Counted from the stretch's first letter, positions 35,758 through 45,380 are shown. The stretch is 64,000 nucleotides of DNA from Seonamhaeicola maritimus (GCF_008056315.1 NZ_VRKQ01000008.1:1444957-1508956), one strand, 5' to 3'. Translations and numbers: made by a program. Notes: a model not told the origin generated them from the letters alone.

Positions 35758-36624
35758 TTACTTGTAAACCCTTATATAATCTACGATCATTGAGCTTTCG
35801 GTAAAACTGGGTTCAATATCAGATTCGATAGCAATATTCATTATAAAGTAGTAATCAGAATCATATGGCCAAGTGTCGGCATTCTTTAAAGAAGGATTGT
35901 ATCTATAATGCTCAACCCCATCAACACTAAATATCATCATGTCTTTATTCCAATCTAGCGTGTAAATGTGAAATTTGTTTGAAACATCGTTAACTTTTCT
36001 ACCTCCAAGATTCTTAACCTTATCGCCGTAACTTGATGAATTATGTAGGGCACTTGATATGTAGTCCTGATTTTTACCCCAATGCTCAAGAATATCAATT
36101 TCACCACATTTAGGCCACTTTGTTGTTCCTAAACCTTGATTGTCCCAATATGCGCCATCTTCATTAATATTTGTATTTAACATCCAAATTGCGGGCCAAG
36201 TTCCATGTCCAGTAGGCATTTTTGCTCGAATTTCAATTTTACCATAAGTGAACGCAAATTTTGAATTAATTCTTGCCGATGTATATTGTTTTATTTCTCC
36301 TTGGTCATTGAATGTTTCCTTTTTAGCAACAATATTTAAATACCCATCTTTAACATAAGCATTGGTTTCCTTGTTAGTGTAATGTTGAAGTAAACCCCAC
36401 CAACTGCCTCCTTGCGGGAGTTTTGTTTGTTGAAACCATTTATTTGGGTTAATAGATCCGTCATCATTAAACTCATCTGACCAAACTAAAGATCTGTTTT
36501 CAGCAGACGTACTTTCAGCTTCATTATTAATTATTTCAATAGTATTGGAACTGTGATTATATAGGTATAGAAAAGAGAATAACCCAATAATTATTAAAAT
36601 AACCGTTATTACTTTTTTATTCAT
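35758..36624 (-). CDS. GH16 beta-glucanase (laminarinase-like), membrane-anchored
   Basis: This 288-residue enzyme is a retaining endo-beta-glucanase. An N-terminal hydrophobic segment without lipobox cysteine (residues 5-22) is either a signal anchor or uncleaved. The catalytic motif GEIDILEHWG provides the nucleophile Glu175, helper Asp177 and acid/base Glu180. Flanking features fit the laminarinase/lichenase group: LVWSDEFNDDGSINPNKW, GTWPAIWMLN and a C-terminal MIVDYIRVYK. Laminarin, a brown-algal beta-1,3-glucan, is the likely substrate. No SusC/D pair is adjacent. Confidence 0.9.
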   Translation of the reverse strand: MNKKVITVILIIIGLFSFLYLYNHSSNTIEIINNEAESTSAENRSLVWSDEFNDDGSINPNKWFQQTKLPQGGSWWGLLQHYTNKETNAYVKDGYLNIVAKKETFNDQGEIKQYTSARINSKFAFTYGKIEIRAKMPTGHGTWPAIWMLNTNINEDGAYWDNQGLGTTKWPKCGEIDILEHWGKNQDYISSALHNSSSYGDKVKNLGGRKVNDVSNKFHIYTLDWNKDMMIFSVDGVEHYRYNPSLKNADTWPYDSDYYFIMNIAIESDIEPSFTESSMIVDYIRVYK

Positions 36625-36704
36625 TTCTAGATTTTATATTTATAGCTAAGGTTTTATTTGAATATTATGGTGAATATGCTCATTTTCGTATAAAAAAAGA
36701 TGTG

Positions 36705-38270
36705 CTAATCCTCCTCAGGAAAAACTATATGCTGATATGCTCCTAAGTCAGGAGAAGTTGTTCTGTTAACGTTTAAAATATCTGTTGGTACCTGAGTAGC
36801 AAACAATGGTAAACCTTTATTAATGGCTGCAGATTCCACACCAATAATAAGCATATTTAAATCTGGGTCTTTAAAATTTGGGTCTTCGTTAAAGATATTG
36901 CCTTCGTAATGATTGATATCATTTAAATCGTAATTAGGTCCAGTAAAGTTGTTATTGTTATCCTCAAACCTAATAAGACAATTAGTAAATTTAAAATTAA
37001 AATCTACGGCATCGTCTTCAATTTCATCTAAAAGAATTTCTGGATTATCATTTCCATAAATAATACAATTATTAAAATTGGCTTCGGTTAAATCCGTTAT
37101 GATTGCGTTATCATTTTCATCTAAAACAAAGTTGTTTAACAAAACTGATGGGAATTGTCTAAAGCCATTACTCCAATAATTAGCGATGGTACAATGCGTA
37201 AAATTATATTTACCACCTAACGTACCTGCAAACGAAGATAAGCCTGCATTATTGATAATTACATTTTCTCCTTTAATGGAACTATTTCTACCCAAAAGGC
37301 CAAAGTTGCTGGAGTTATATATTTGTGAATTCGTTATCGTTAATTTATCCGTGCTGTCATTTGCATTTCCATCACATAAAATACCAACTAAAGCATTTTT
37401 AATAGTGGTGTGATTAATATTGTTATCGGTACTTCCATCTAAAAACCAAATGGTTCCCCATTGTCCGGGTCTATCAGAAAAATTAGGTTCTAATCGATCT
37501 CCTTCAAGAATAACTTCGTTCTCTAATGCTTCCTGATTAGTGCTTAAACCACCATTTATATGTAGTGATGCACCATCATTAATTATGAGTCCAGAATTTT
37601 CATGAAAATGTAAACGAGCTCCAGCTTCAATAGTTAAAGTTTCTCCGTTTGGCACAGTTGCAAACCCATAAATGACATAAGGCTTTGTATTGGTCATTGT
37701 TAGCTCTACAGGTAATAGTTCACGCCCTTGTAATTCAGTTTCAACTTGTTCCCCGCCAATATCCAGTGTGAGTGTTTCAACAACTTTCGTAGTATTATCT
37801 CTATTGGGATAAATAAAAACCGCATCTTTAACTAGCGTAACTAATTCTACTTTTTGAAGGTTAGACCCTGCATCAAATTCTAATTGATCGGTATATAAAT
37901 ATTCGCCGTTCGGATTTAAAAAATTATTGTAATCAATGGTAGTTTCAACAAAAATATAGAGGCTGTCTTTAGCTAATAGTTCAACATTGTTGAATGCTTT
38001 ACCTGCCATTCCATCTATACTCAATCTATAATTTGAGGCTTCACCTAAAGCGAGTCTAACCGATGGAATAGAAATATCATTATCACTATTGTTATAAACT
38101 TTAAGATTGTAAGTGCTAGAACCAATGTTAGTAAAAACAGTGTCTAAATACACAGTATCCTTAGAAAAACCTAAGTTTCCTGTACTAGGTGAAAACTCAA
38201 AATCTTTACGACAAGAACTCCAAAGTGTTAAAAATAGTAGGGTTAAGACAAAATATAGGTAGCGGCTCAT
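36705..38270 (-). CDS. Lipoprotein with right-handed beta-helix repeats
   Basis: This 521-residue surface or periplasmic lipoprotein has a lipobox in LTLWSSC (Cys20). An N-terminal beta-sandwich (about 25-170, KDTVYLDTVFTNIGSSTYNL) precedes a parallel beta-helix (about 195-480) with short Asn-rich coils (HTTIKNALVGILCDGNAN, GENVIINNAGLSSFAG). The ending LGAYQHI is typical of choice-of-anchor or polysaccharide-lyase-like beta-helices. Members are widespread in flavobacteria without assigned activity. Glycan binding is possible; catalysis is not shown. Confidence 0.82.
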   Translation of the reverse strand: MSRYLYFVLTLLFLTLWSSCRKDFEFSPSTGNLGFSKDTVYLDTVFTNIGSSTYNLKVYNNSDNDISIPSVRLALGEASNYRLSIDGMAGKAFNNVELLAKDSLYIFVETTIDYNNFLNPNGEYLYTDQLEFDAGSNLQKVELVTLVKDAVFIYPNRDNTTKVVETLTLDIGGEQVETELQGRELLPVELTMTNTKPYVIYGFATVPNGETLTIEAGARLHFHENSGLIINDGASLHINGGLSTNQEALENEVILEGDRLEPNFSDRPGQWGTIWFLDGSTDNNINHTTIKNALVGILCDGNANDSTDKLTITNSQIYNSSNFGLLGRNSSIKGENVIINNAGLSSFAGTLGGKYNFTHCTIANYWSNGFRQFPSVLLNNFVLDENDNAIITDLTEANFNNCIIYGNDNPEILLDEIEDDAVDFNFKFTNCLIRFEDNNNNFTGPNYDLNDINHYEGNIFNEDPNFKDPDLNMLIIGVESAAINKGLPLFATQVPTDILNVNRTTSPDLGAYQHIVFPEED

Positions 38271-38332
38271 TAATCAAAATAATTTATGCTAAAATATAAC
38301 TTTTGAAATAATGAATTATTATCTGTTACATA

Positions 38333-39091
38333 CTATTTCTTGTCAAAATTATTTAGGGTATCTGCCTCCTTCATGTTTTGCAGGAAATCATGACTGAATT
38401 TGAAAATAGAATCAAGTATTACTAAGTTGTCTGGAGTTGATAATAATTCTGCATTTAGTTTTCTAGAAGTACAGTATTGATAGAATAGATGTTTATGCTC
38501 TTTAGAGATTTTTAAATCTTCAAAAATGAGATTTTCATTGAATATTTTACTATTTGAAAACAAGGAGTCTACCTGTTTGTATTCCATATATTTAATTGCA
38601 GTTTTTTTCTTTTTAAAAAGTTTATTTATACCTATTAATTTGGCTAATTCACCAAAGTTTATACCACCAGAATATGCTGATTCAGGCATATATAAATGTG
38701 GATTTTTTTTCATGTCTTCGGCTATTGAAAAACCTAAGGCTTCACCATATTCGATTGGGACAAAAGGTTTATGTTTTTCTCCAGCAATCATCACTTCTCC
38801 TAACTCATTCACTCTTTTCTTCAATTCAAAAACAACAACTTCGTTAAAATGAGACGGAATTACTTTTACTTTCTTGGGATGATGAAACAAGGACCTAAAC
38901 ATTATAGAGTCATTTTTAGTAGCCACTATTTCAAAGTTTCCTTTTATGTCTGTATATGTGGTATCTCTTTTGGTTAAGTTAATAATAAGAGCACCTTTAA
39001 CAGTAGAATCATCATCGTATAAAATCCCGTTAATATTTTGCGAACATACAAGGTATGGAATTAAAAGAAGGATAAAGGATAGTTGTTTCAT
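38333..39091 (-). CDS. Carboxypeptidase-regulatory-like domain protein, exported
   Basis: This 252-residue protein starts at MKQLSFILLLIPYLVCSQ, a signal peptide; the frame is open ten codons further but that extension is not signal-like. Residues 20-95 form a CarboxypepD_reg-like beta-sandwich (INGILYDDDSTVKGALIINL, DIKGNFEIVATKND), like the N-terminal domain of SusC proteins. The rest is helical and charged (FKKKKTAIKYMEYKQVDSLF). Function unknown; probably periplasmic. Confidence 0.78.
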   Translation of the reverse strand: MKQLSFILLLIPYLVCSQNINGILYDDDSTVKGALIINLTKRDTTYTDIKGNFEIVATKNDSIMFRSLFHHPKKVKVIPSHFNEVVVFELKKRVNELGEVMIAGEKHKPFVPIEYGEALGFSIAEDMKKNPHLYMPESAYSGGINFGELAKLIGINKLFKKKKTAIKYMEYKQVDSLFSNSKIFNENLIFEDLKISKEHKHLFYQYCTSRKLNAELLSTPDNLVILDSIFKFSHDFLQNMKEADTLNNFDKK

Positions 39092-39799
39092 GCTCTTAAA
39101 TAAACTAGAGCAAATTAGCATATTAATAATTTGAAGGATAACTAATTAAGAATATTTAACAGCTTTTTTAAAGAATATTTAACTCAAAAAAAGTAAAAAC
39201 AAAAAACAGTAATAATTACAATATTTTTTTTGATGATTTATGAAAATTCTAGATTTTAAAATTTTTAGGATTATGAACAATTTTATGGTAAGCAGATTTG
39301 TAGTGCAAGGTATAAATAAATTTTTTTTATTCTTTTTTAGAATTACCCTTTAAAGACCATAATATTGCGTTTAGGGCACATGCCAACTACACGTCTTAAA
39401 TAACAATACTCAATATAGGAGGAATACACTTTTATAAAGGTAATAGTGAGAATTTCATATCAACAAATTTTAGCTGAGATTTAGAAGGCAACCACGTCAG
39501 TTATTTAGGTAAAATGGGTTATTTGTTTTTTACAAAAATATCTCAAAATATTGTAATATAAATCTTAATTTACATAATGTAAATTACTGATTGACAATTG
39601 ATTAATAATTACTAGTTTTTGGGTAATAATTAATAGTATTATTTAGGAGAAATACGGACTTTTGATTTGGCCAAATTTCTATTAATGAGTTGTTTAAATT
39701 TGGAATTGTTAAAGTTTTATTAAAACTAAAATTTCTTATTAAACCTTTTTAAAAAGTAGGTGTCATAAAACATTATCGTCAATCAACTAACAAACCCTA
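39092..39799. other. Intergenic region with several perfect dyads
   Basis: About 700 AT-rich bases without a credible gene. Three perfect dyads lie in the part nearest the following TonB-dependent protein: 39567-39585 (AATTTACAT, centre A, ATGTAAATT), 39665-39676 (ATTTGGCCAAAT) and 39713-39727 (AGTTTTA, centre T, TAAAACT). They may be regulator-binding sites, but base composition makes chance dyads likely. Confidence 0.5.
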
Positions 39800-42595
39800 A
39801 TGAGAAATTTAATTTCTTTTTTAATATTGTTTTGTACAATATTTTCTTTTTCACAATCGAAACAATTTACAATTTCAGGAACTTTAATATCTGATGAGAG
39901 TAATACTCCTTTAGAATCTGCAACGGCTTATTTAGAACGTGTAAAAGATAGTTCGTTAGTCAGTTACACTATTACGGACAAAACAGGAAGTTTTGAATTA
40001 ACAGATAGGATTGTAGATACGGAATTGAATTTACTCATATCTTATGTGGGGTATGAAACCTATGTTAAAAAAATAAAAATTGATAAGCCTGTAATTAATT
40101 TGGGTACAATTAATTTAAAAATAGATAGTAACGCCTTAGATGCCGTAATTGTAAAGACCAGCCCCCCAATCACGATTAAAAAGGATACTTTAGAGTTTAA
40201 TGTAAAATCATTCAAAACTAAAAAGGATGCAAATGTTGAAGATGTTTTAAGATTACTTCCCGGAGTAGAGGTTGATGAAGAAGGAAATATTACCGTAAAC
40301 GGACAGTCTGTAAGTAGAATTTTGGTAAATGGAAAACCATTTTTTGGAAACGATCCCACAATAACAACCAGAAATTTAACAAAGGATGTTATTGAAAAAA
40401 TACAAGTTGTGGATACCAAAACTAAAGCACAGGCATTTGCTGGAGAAAATAGTGACTCAGAAGATAAAACCATAAACCTTACCATAAAGAAAGAGAACAA
40501 TAAGGGCATTTTTGGTCGTGTAGCTGCTGGTACGGGATCAGATGAAACCTATGAGTTTGCTGGTATGTTTAACAGGTTTGATAATGATCAAAGGTTAAGT
40601 CTATTAGCCGGTGGAAATAATATTAACTCACCTGGGTTTAGTTTTGGGGAAATAAGAAAAATGTTTGGTGGAGGACGCATGCGGGTTAGCGGTAATGGGT
40701 CTTTTAATATTGATGGGCGCTCATTTGGTGGGGGTCAAGGAATTGTTACTTCTAAAAATGCAGGTCTTAATTATGCCGATGAATTGGGTAAAAAAGTTGA
40801 TTTGAGTGCAGATTATTTTCACTCAGGAAGTAGTTCTGAAAATGAAACAGCTACACAACGTGAAAATATTTTACCAGATTCAAGATTTTTCACTAATACT
40901 AATTCAACTTCTTATAGTGATAGTGATAATCATAGTGTTAATATGGAGTTTGATATTAAATTAGATTCTACGTTATTGATAAATATTGAACCATCTTTTA
41001 GACTTACTGAAAATAGAACAGTTTTTTCACGTAATTCAGAATCTTTAGATGAGTCTGAAGTATTAACTAACGAAGCCACCACAGATTCTGAGGTGGAGAC
41101 CTTTGGAAAGAGTTTCAGTAACGATATTGATATTACTAAAAAATTTGGATCAAAAGGTGCTTATTTGAGATTGAGCATTGAAAATGAAATCAGTTCAAGA
41201 GATAGTGAAGATTTTTTATATTCTGAAACCTATATTTATGGTGATAACCCTGAACAAATTATTAGAGACCAATTTACTAATGGAGAGAATAATTCAAATA
41301 ATGTTGATACAGAGTTAAGTTACAATATACCACTTATTGGGGAAGAGTTTTCTGTTGACTTTAGTTACACCTACAGAAGGAATAAAACAGAAGACAAGAA
41401 AAGTACTTTTGATAAAGATATTAACGGTGATTTTTCAGTGTTTAATACAGACTTAAGTACAGATTTTGAATATATCAATGTACAAAATTCTCCAGAAATT
41501 TCTTTTAGATATAGAACGGAAAAAACCTATGCTAGAATTAGGACAAGTTACATTTTCAGAACTTTAGAAAACAGGGATTTATTAAGGCCTCAATTTAGTA
41601 TTAAAAGAAATTTTGAAGCCATAGAGATGAGCTCATATTTCAGACACAGGTTTAGCCCAAAGTCCTCAATGTATTTTGGATATAGGCTAAATAATGACCC
41701 GCCACAATTATCTCAATTGCAAGCTTTTCAGAATGTTTCCAATCCATTAAATACAGTTATAGGGAATCCAAACCTAGAGCCTACAAATGATCATGGAACT
41801 CGATTTGGTTATAACGCCTTTGATCCTCAGAAAGGAACAGAATTTAACGTAAATGCATATGGGAATATTATAAATAATGAGATAGTCTCAAATACTGTAG
41901 TAGACGAAAACTTTGTCAGGGAAACAACATTTGCCAATGTAAATGGCAATTATAATTTAGGAAGTAGTATAAATGTCGGTAAACGAGTAAAACTTGATAC
42001 CGTTAGAACTTTAAAATATGGAGTTGGTATTAATGTAAATAAAAGCCGAAGAATAAATTTTAATAATGGTATTCAATATGCCAGTGATGTGAATTCTATA
42101 TCTCCAAATATTAATTTTATGTTCACATGGAAAAATGTGATGGAAATTCGTCCACGTTATACAATTTCCTTTACTAAAAACAAGTATGATATTGATTCGT
42201 TTGACAATAGAGAGTTTTTGTTTCATTCTTTAAACATAAATACGGCCACCTTTTTACCAAAGAACTTTGAATGGAGAAATAATGTGATGTATACCTATAA
42301 CCCCAACATTGCAGAGGGATTTCAAAAAAGCGCATGGTTTTGGAATTCTACGTTAGCCTATTCAGTGCTTAAAAACAAGGGTATTATTACTCTTAAAGCA
42401 TACGACATATTAAACCAAAACACCAACGCTAGACGAGTGGCAACTCAAGATTATATCCAAGATTCGCAAAGTACGGTATTGCAGCAGTATTTTATGCTAA
42501 GTTTCAGTTGGAAGTTTAACAGTTTAGGAAAACTAGGTGAAATAGGAAATGATAGTGGCAGTAGAGGGAGAAGATATCATGGTAGAAGGCGTTAA
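39800..42595 (+). CDS. Stand-alone TonB-dependent-receptor-like outer-membrane beta-barrel protein
   Basis: This 931-residue protein has a signal peptide (LISFLILFCTIFSFSQ), a CarboxypepD_reg-like domain (about residues 22-110), a plug domain (about 125-230, EDVLRLLPGVEVDEEGNITV, VNGKPFFGNDP) and a C-terminal barrel of the outer-membrane beta-barrel 3 type (FNRFDNDQRLSLLAGGNNI, RFSPKSSMYFGYRLNNDPPQ). It ends in an unusual arginine-rich tail (RGRRYHGRRR). There is no SusD partner, so uptake of a non-glycan substrate or a structural role is as likely as sugar import. Confidence 0.9.
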   Translation: MRNLISFLILFCTIFSFSQSKQFTISGTLISDESNTPLESATAYLERVKDSSLVSYTITDKTGSFELTDRIVDTELNLLISYVGYETYVKKIKIDKPVINLGTINLKIDSNALDAVIVKTSPPITIKKDTLEFNVKSFKTKKDANVEDVLRLLPGVEVDEEGNITVNGQSVSRILVNGKPFFGNDPTITTRNLTKDVIEKIQVVDTKTKAQAFAGENSDSEDKTINLTIKKENNKGIFGRVAAGTGSDETYEFAGMFNRFDNDQRLSLLAGGNNINSPGFSFGEIRKMFGGGRMRVSGNGSFNIDGRSFGGGQGIVTSKNAGLNYADELGKKVDLSADYFHSGSSSENETATQRENILPDSRFFTNTNSTSYSDSDNHSVNMEFDIKLDSTLLINIEPSFRLTENRTVFSRNSESLDESEVLTNEATTDSEVETFGKSFSNDIDITKKFGSKGAYLRLSIENEISSRDSEDFLYSETYIYGDNPEQIIRDQFTNGENNSNNVDTELSYNIPLIGEEFSVDFSYTYRRNKTEDKKSTFDKDINGDFSVFNTDLSTDFEYINVQNSPEISFRYRTEKTYARIRTSYIFRTLENRDLLRPQFSIKRNFEAIEMSSYFRHRFSPKSSMYFGYRLNNDPPQLSQLQAFQNVSNPLNTVIGNPNLEPTNDHGTRFGYNAFDPQKGTEFNVNAYGNIINNEIVSNTVVDENFVRETTFANVNGNYNLGSSINVGKRVKLDTVRTLKYGVGINVNKSRRINFNNGIQYASDVNSISPNINFMFTWKNVMEIRPRYTISFTKNKYDIDSFDNREFLFHSLNINTATFLPKNFEWRNNVMYTYNPNIAEGFQKSAWFWNSTLAYSVLKNKGIITLKAYDILNQNTNARRVATQDYIQDSQSTVLQQYFMLSFSWKFNSLGKLGEIGNDSGSRGRRYHGRRR

Positions 42596-42669
42596 AAACA
42601 GTTGTCTAATTTTAACGTTAAAGATTATAAAAGCTAGTTTGGTTTAACACCGAAATAATAAATATGAAC

Positions 42670-42700
42670 CTCGTCCAGAACAAGTCAAGACGAGATTTTT
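42670..42700. terminator. Weak intrinsic terminator
   Basis: CTCGTC (42670-42675) pairs with GACGAG (42689-42694), followed by ATTTTTGATT. It lies between two convergent genes and may end the TonB-dependent protein transcript. Confidence 0.5.
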
Positions 42701-42724
42701 GATTCATTGTTTATTGTTGTGGAT

Positions 42725-43519
42725 TTAATCTTCGTTAGATGGTTTTCCTATAGTTGCTAGAATACCACCATCAACGTATACTACATGTCCATTTACAAAA
42801 TCACTAGCCTTAGATCCTAAAAATATGGCGGCTCCTTGTAAGTCATCAGGATCTCCCCATTTTCCAGCAGGTGTTCTTCCAACAATAAAGTCATTAAAGG
42901 GATGTCCATCTACACGAATTGGAGCTGTTTGACTTGTAGCAAAATATCCTGGGCCAATGCCATTAATCTGTATATTATGCTTACCCCATTCCGTAGCCAT
43001 GTTTTGAGTCAGCATTTTCAACCCACCTTTGGCTGCAGCATAAGCACCTACAGTATTTCTACCCAGCTCACTCATCATAGAACAGATATTAATTATTTTT
43101 CCTTGCTTTCTTGAAATCATGCCTTTCACAATAGCCTTAGACATAATAAATGGACTTACTAAGTCAACTTTTATAACTTGTTCAAAATCGGTAACTTCCA
43201 TATCCTCTAATGGCGTTCTTTTAATAATACCGGCATTATTTACCAAAATATCAATGGGACCTATTTCAGCTTCAATTTTTGTAATGTTCTTTATTACTTG
43301 CTCTTCGTTGGTTACATCAAATAAATAACCGTGAGCTTTTAGCCCTAGACCCTGATATTCTTTTACAGCTTTATTAAGCTTTTCTTGAGATGACGCACCG
43401 TTAACAACAATGGTTGCTCCTGCATTTCCTAATCCTTTAGCCATAGCCATTCCAAGGCCATGAGTTGCCCCAGTAATAAGAGCTACTTTTCCTGTTAAAT
43501 CGAATAATTTAATCGACAT
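42725..43519 (-). CDS. SDR oxidoreductase, gluconate 5-dehydrogenase/KduD-like
   Basis: This 264-residue NAD(P)-dependent short-chain dehydrogenase has the cofactor motif TGATHGLGMAMA, NNAGIIKRTP, the catalytic Ser in NICSMMSELGR, and YAAAK (Tyr and Lys). The stretch NICSMMSELGRNTVGAYAAAK followed by RTPAGKWGDPDDLQGAAIFL is close to gluconate 5-dehydrogenases, and the family also includes KduD, which reduces 2,5-diketo-3-deoxygluconate from uronic acids. Next to a lyase-containing PUL the KduD-type role is attractive but unproven. The promoter region holds a perfect palindrome at 43618-43639. Confidence 0.87.
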   Translation of the reverse strand: MSIKLFDLTGKVALITGATHGLGMAMAKGLGNAGATIVVNGASSQEKLNKAVKEYQGLGLKAHGYLFDVTNEEQVIKNITKIEAEIGPIDILVNNAGIIKRTPLEDMEVTDFEQVIKVDLVSPFIMSKAIVKGMISRKQGKIINICSMMSELGRNTVGAYAAAKGGLKMLTQNMATEWGKHNIQINGIGPGYFATSQTAPIRVDGHPFNDFIVGRTPAGKWGDPDDLQGAAIFLGSKASDFVNGHVVYVDGGILATIGKPSNED

Positions 43520-43617
43520 AAATTTTGTTTTAAGTTTTACTATTTATTTTGATAATATCTACTGATTCTAAAGAGTTTTAGGAGCAAATATTATCTGATT
43601 GTAAAAGTAGTTAAAAG

Positions 43618-43639
43618 AAAATACAATCGATTGTATTTT
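43618..43639. promoter_or_regulatory. 22-bp perfect palindrome, candidate operator
   Basis: AAAATACAATC is followed directly by its exact complement (GATTGTATTTT). The centre CG and the TACAATCGATTGTA core resemble operators of LacI/GntR-type regulators. It lies about 98 bases upstream of the SDR ATG and 530 bases upstream of the GntR gene. Related half-sites (ATTGTA, TACAAT) recur nearby at about 43653 and 43796. Confidence 0.6.
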
Positions 43640-43776
43640 GATGTAAATATTTATTGTATTGTAGATTAAACTGGATAAATATATTTAATTATTATATAGT
43701 TGTTGACTATAAATGAAATGTATAGGACCTGATTAACTATTTTAATTGATTAAATATTTACTAATTTAGAAATAAA

Positions 43777-43816
43777 AAACCCATAAAATATTGATATACA
43801 ATACGTTTACGGGTTT
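43777..43816 (-). terminator. Orphan minus-strand hairpin
   Basis: Read on the minus strand, AAACCCGTAAACG and its partner arm form an imperfect stem with a short loop, followed by a T-rich tract (GGGTTTTTTATTTC). It looks like a terminator for a minus-strand transcript, but no gene lies upstream on that strand. Confidence 0.45.
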
Positions 43817-43913
43817 AGTTTGCGGAGAAAGAGGAACTATCCATTAATTTAAAAACTTGGTGTTTAAAGGGGCTAAATAGGGGAAGAAAATCTACTGACA
43901 CCGAATTAGCCAC
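43815..43913 (-). pseudogene. Possible relic of a gene or tRNA 3' end
   Basis: On the minus strand a 32-codon frame without a credible start ends in FSAN-stop just before the orphan hairpin. The same bases contain TCTCCGCAAA, identical to the 3' end and downstream bases of tRNA-Ser at 5440-5449. It may be the remains of a tRNA-Ser 3' end (an integration target) or of a mobile-element gene; neither is established. Confidence 0.25.
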
Positions 43914-44047
43914 CTAATTTAAAACTTTAACATTATTTAACACTTTGTGATGGTTGTCATGGAAAAGTATTAGGTCAACTTCCAATATGAATGTGGAATT
44001 TTGTTTTTTGATTATTATATATTTCATTTCTCATCTATTTTTGACAA

Positions 44048-44061
44048 GGACAGTGCAGGAT
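44048..44061 (+). promoter_or_regulatory. PUL motif copy A (GGACAGTGCAGGAT)
   Basis: An exact copy of the 14-base motif that ends 109 bases before the ATG of the GntR-type regulator. The internal GGA repeats are 10 bases apart, one helical turn, consistent with a protein-binding site. Confidence 0.6.
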
Positions 44062-44170
44062 AGTTTTTGTAAAGAAAAACTATTTATTTGATTTATTCAT
44101 AATATGTTCGGAAGTCAATGATAGTATTTTATACTTCATTATTTAAAAAGGGCTATTTAATATTTGTAAG

Positions 44171-45172
44171 ATGATTAAAAAAAGAATAAACTTAAAGAAC
44201 CTAAACAATAATGATAGCCCCAAATACATAAAAATTGTAAATGCCATAAAAGAATCTATAGAGTCTGATGTTCTGAAAATTGGAGACACTATACCTTCTA
44301 TTAATGAATTTAGTAAAGATTATAAGGTTTCCCGAGATACCGTTTACAAAGCATACGTTTTGTTAAAAAGCCAAGGTTTTATTAAGTCAACTCCAAATAA
44401 AGGGTACTACATTTCTGAGAGTAGAAAAAAAGTACTACTGTTAATAAGCACATTTAAGGCCTACAAAGAAGTCTTTTATCATTCATTTATGAGTTTTGTT
44501 CCTACTAATGTAATTGTTGATTTGCAATTCCATCATTATAATATTAAGAACTTTAAATCTATGTTAGATCTAGATAAAGGGAAGTATTATAAGTATATAA
44601 TAATGGGATTTGATCACCCTGAAGTGGAACAAGCTTTATCTAAAATAGATGAAGAGAAATTAATGCTAATTGATTGGAAAGCAAATTTGAAGGTTCCGAA
44701 AAACTATGTTTTCCAAGACTTCGGTAAAGCTTTTTATAATTGTTTGCAGAAGGCTAAGGAAGAGCTTAATGAATATAAAAAGCTTGTATTTATTTATCCT
44801 GAGTTTTCATACCATCCTTATGAAAGTGTGGAGTATTTTAAGAAGTTTTGCGAATCCAATAAAATGGATTTTGAAGTTTGCAAAAATTCAAATGACTTAG
44901 TTGTCAATAAGAAAACGGCATACATAAGTGTTAATGATCGCATTCTATATGATCTTTTGAGCCAGTGCAGTGATAAAAATCTGGAGATAGGTAGTGATGT
45001 AGGGATACTATCTTATAATGATACACCATTAAAAAGATTCACCTATAAAGGAATATCAGTTATATCTGTAGATTTTAAAGAATTTGGGGCTAAAGTTGCA
45101 AAGTTTATTACTTCTGATGACGACATAAAAGTTAATTTGAAAACCGAACTAATTTTAAGAGATTCTTTGTAA
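44171..45172 (+). CDS. GntR-type regulator with LacI-like sensor domain
   Basis: This 333-residue regulator has an N-terminal GntR winged helix (about residues 15-85, SPKYIKIVNAIKESIESDVL, STPNKGYYIS) and a periplasmic-binding-protein-like sensor (about 90-330, DVGILSYNDTPLKRFTYKGI) as in LacI/GntR hybrid regulators. Such proteins sense a sugar or oligosaccharide. It sits at the head of the PUL on the same strand, so it is the best candidate controller. A motif copy 109 bases upstream suggests autoregulation. It is unlike the hybrid two-component systems that control many Bacteroides PULs. Confidence 0.88.
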   Translation: MIKKRINLKNLNNNDSPKYIKIVNAIKESIESDVLKIGDTIPSINEFSKDYKVSRDTVYKAYVLLKSQGFIKSTPNKGYYISESRKKVLLLISTFKAYKEVFYHSFMSFVPTNVIVDLQFHHYNIKNFKSMLDLDKGKYYKYIIMGFDHPEVEQALSKIDEEKLMLIDWKANLKVPKNYVFQDFGKAFYNCLQKAKEELNEYKKLVFIYPEFSYHPYESVEYFKKFCESNKMDFEVCKNSNDLVVNKKTAYISVNDRILYDLLSQCSDKNLEIGSDVGILSYNDTPLKRFTYKGISVISVDFKEFGAKVAKFITSDDDIKVNLKTELILRDSL

Positions 45173-45366
45173 ACATCACAATTTAATTCAAACTCTAAAG
45201 AAGTTAAAAAAAAGAATATTTCAATGTGTTAAATTATTTGATTAACTATTAGATTAAATATTTAAAAGACTGAAAATGAAATTTTTAAAGGTAAATACAG
45301 ATAGTTTTCTATTGCCTTAATTGTTATAAATGGTTATGATTTATAAGCAAAAAATATTATCCAACA

Positions 45367-45380
45367 GCATAGTACAGGAT
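45367..45380 (+). promoter_or_regulatory. PUL motif copy D, degenerate
   Basis: GCATAGTACAGGAT matches the PUL motif at 11 of 14 positions, including the last six (CAGGAT). It lies 97 bases before the first ATG of SusC1, or 118 before the second. The rest of the 305-base intergenic region is AT-rich with nothing else recognised. Confidence 0.4.

Noticed and set aside
39292-39316. GTAGTGCAAGGTATA near 39300 as another copy of the PUL motif
   Set aside because: It needs an insertion and several mismatches to match GGACAGTGCAGGAT, so it is likely chance.
43815-43913. The startless minus-strand frame ending in FSAN as a real small gene
   Set aside because: It has a stop just upstream, only a GTG as possible start, and no recognisable domain. 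It is listed only as a possible relic.
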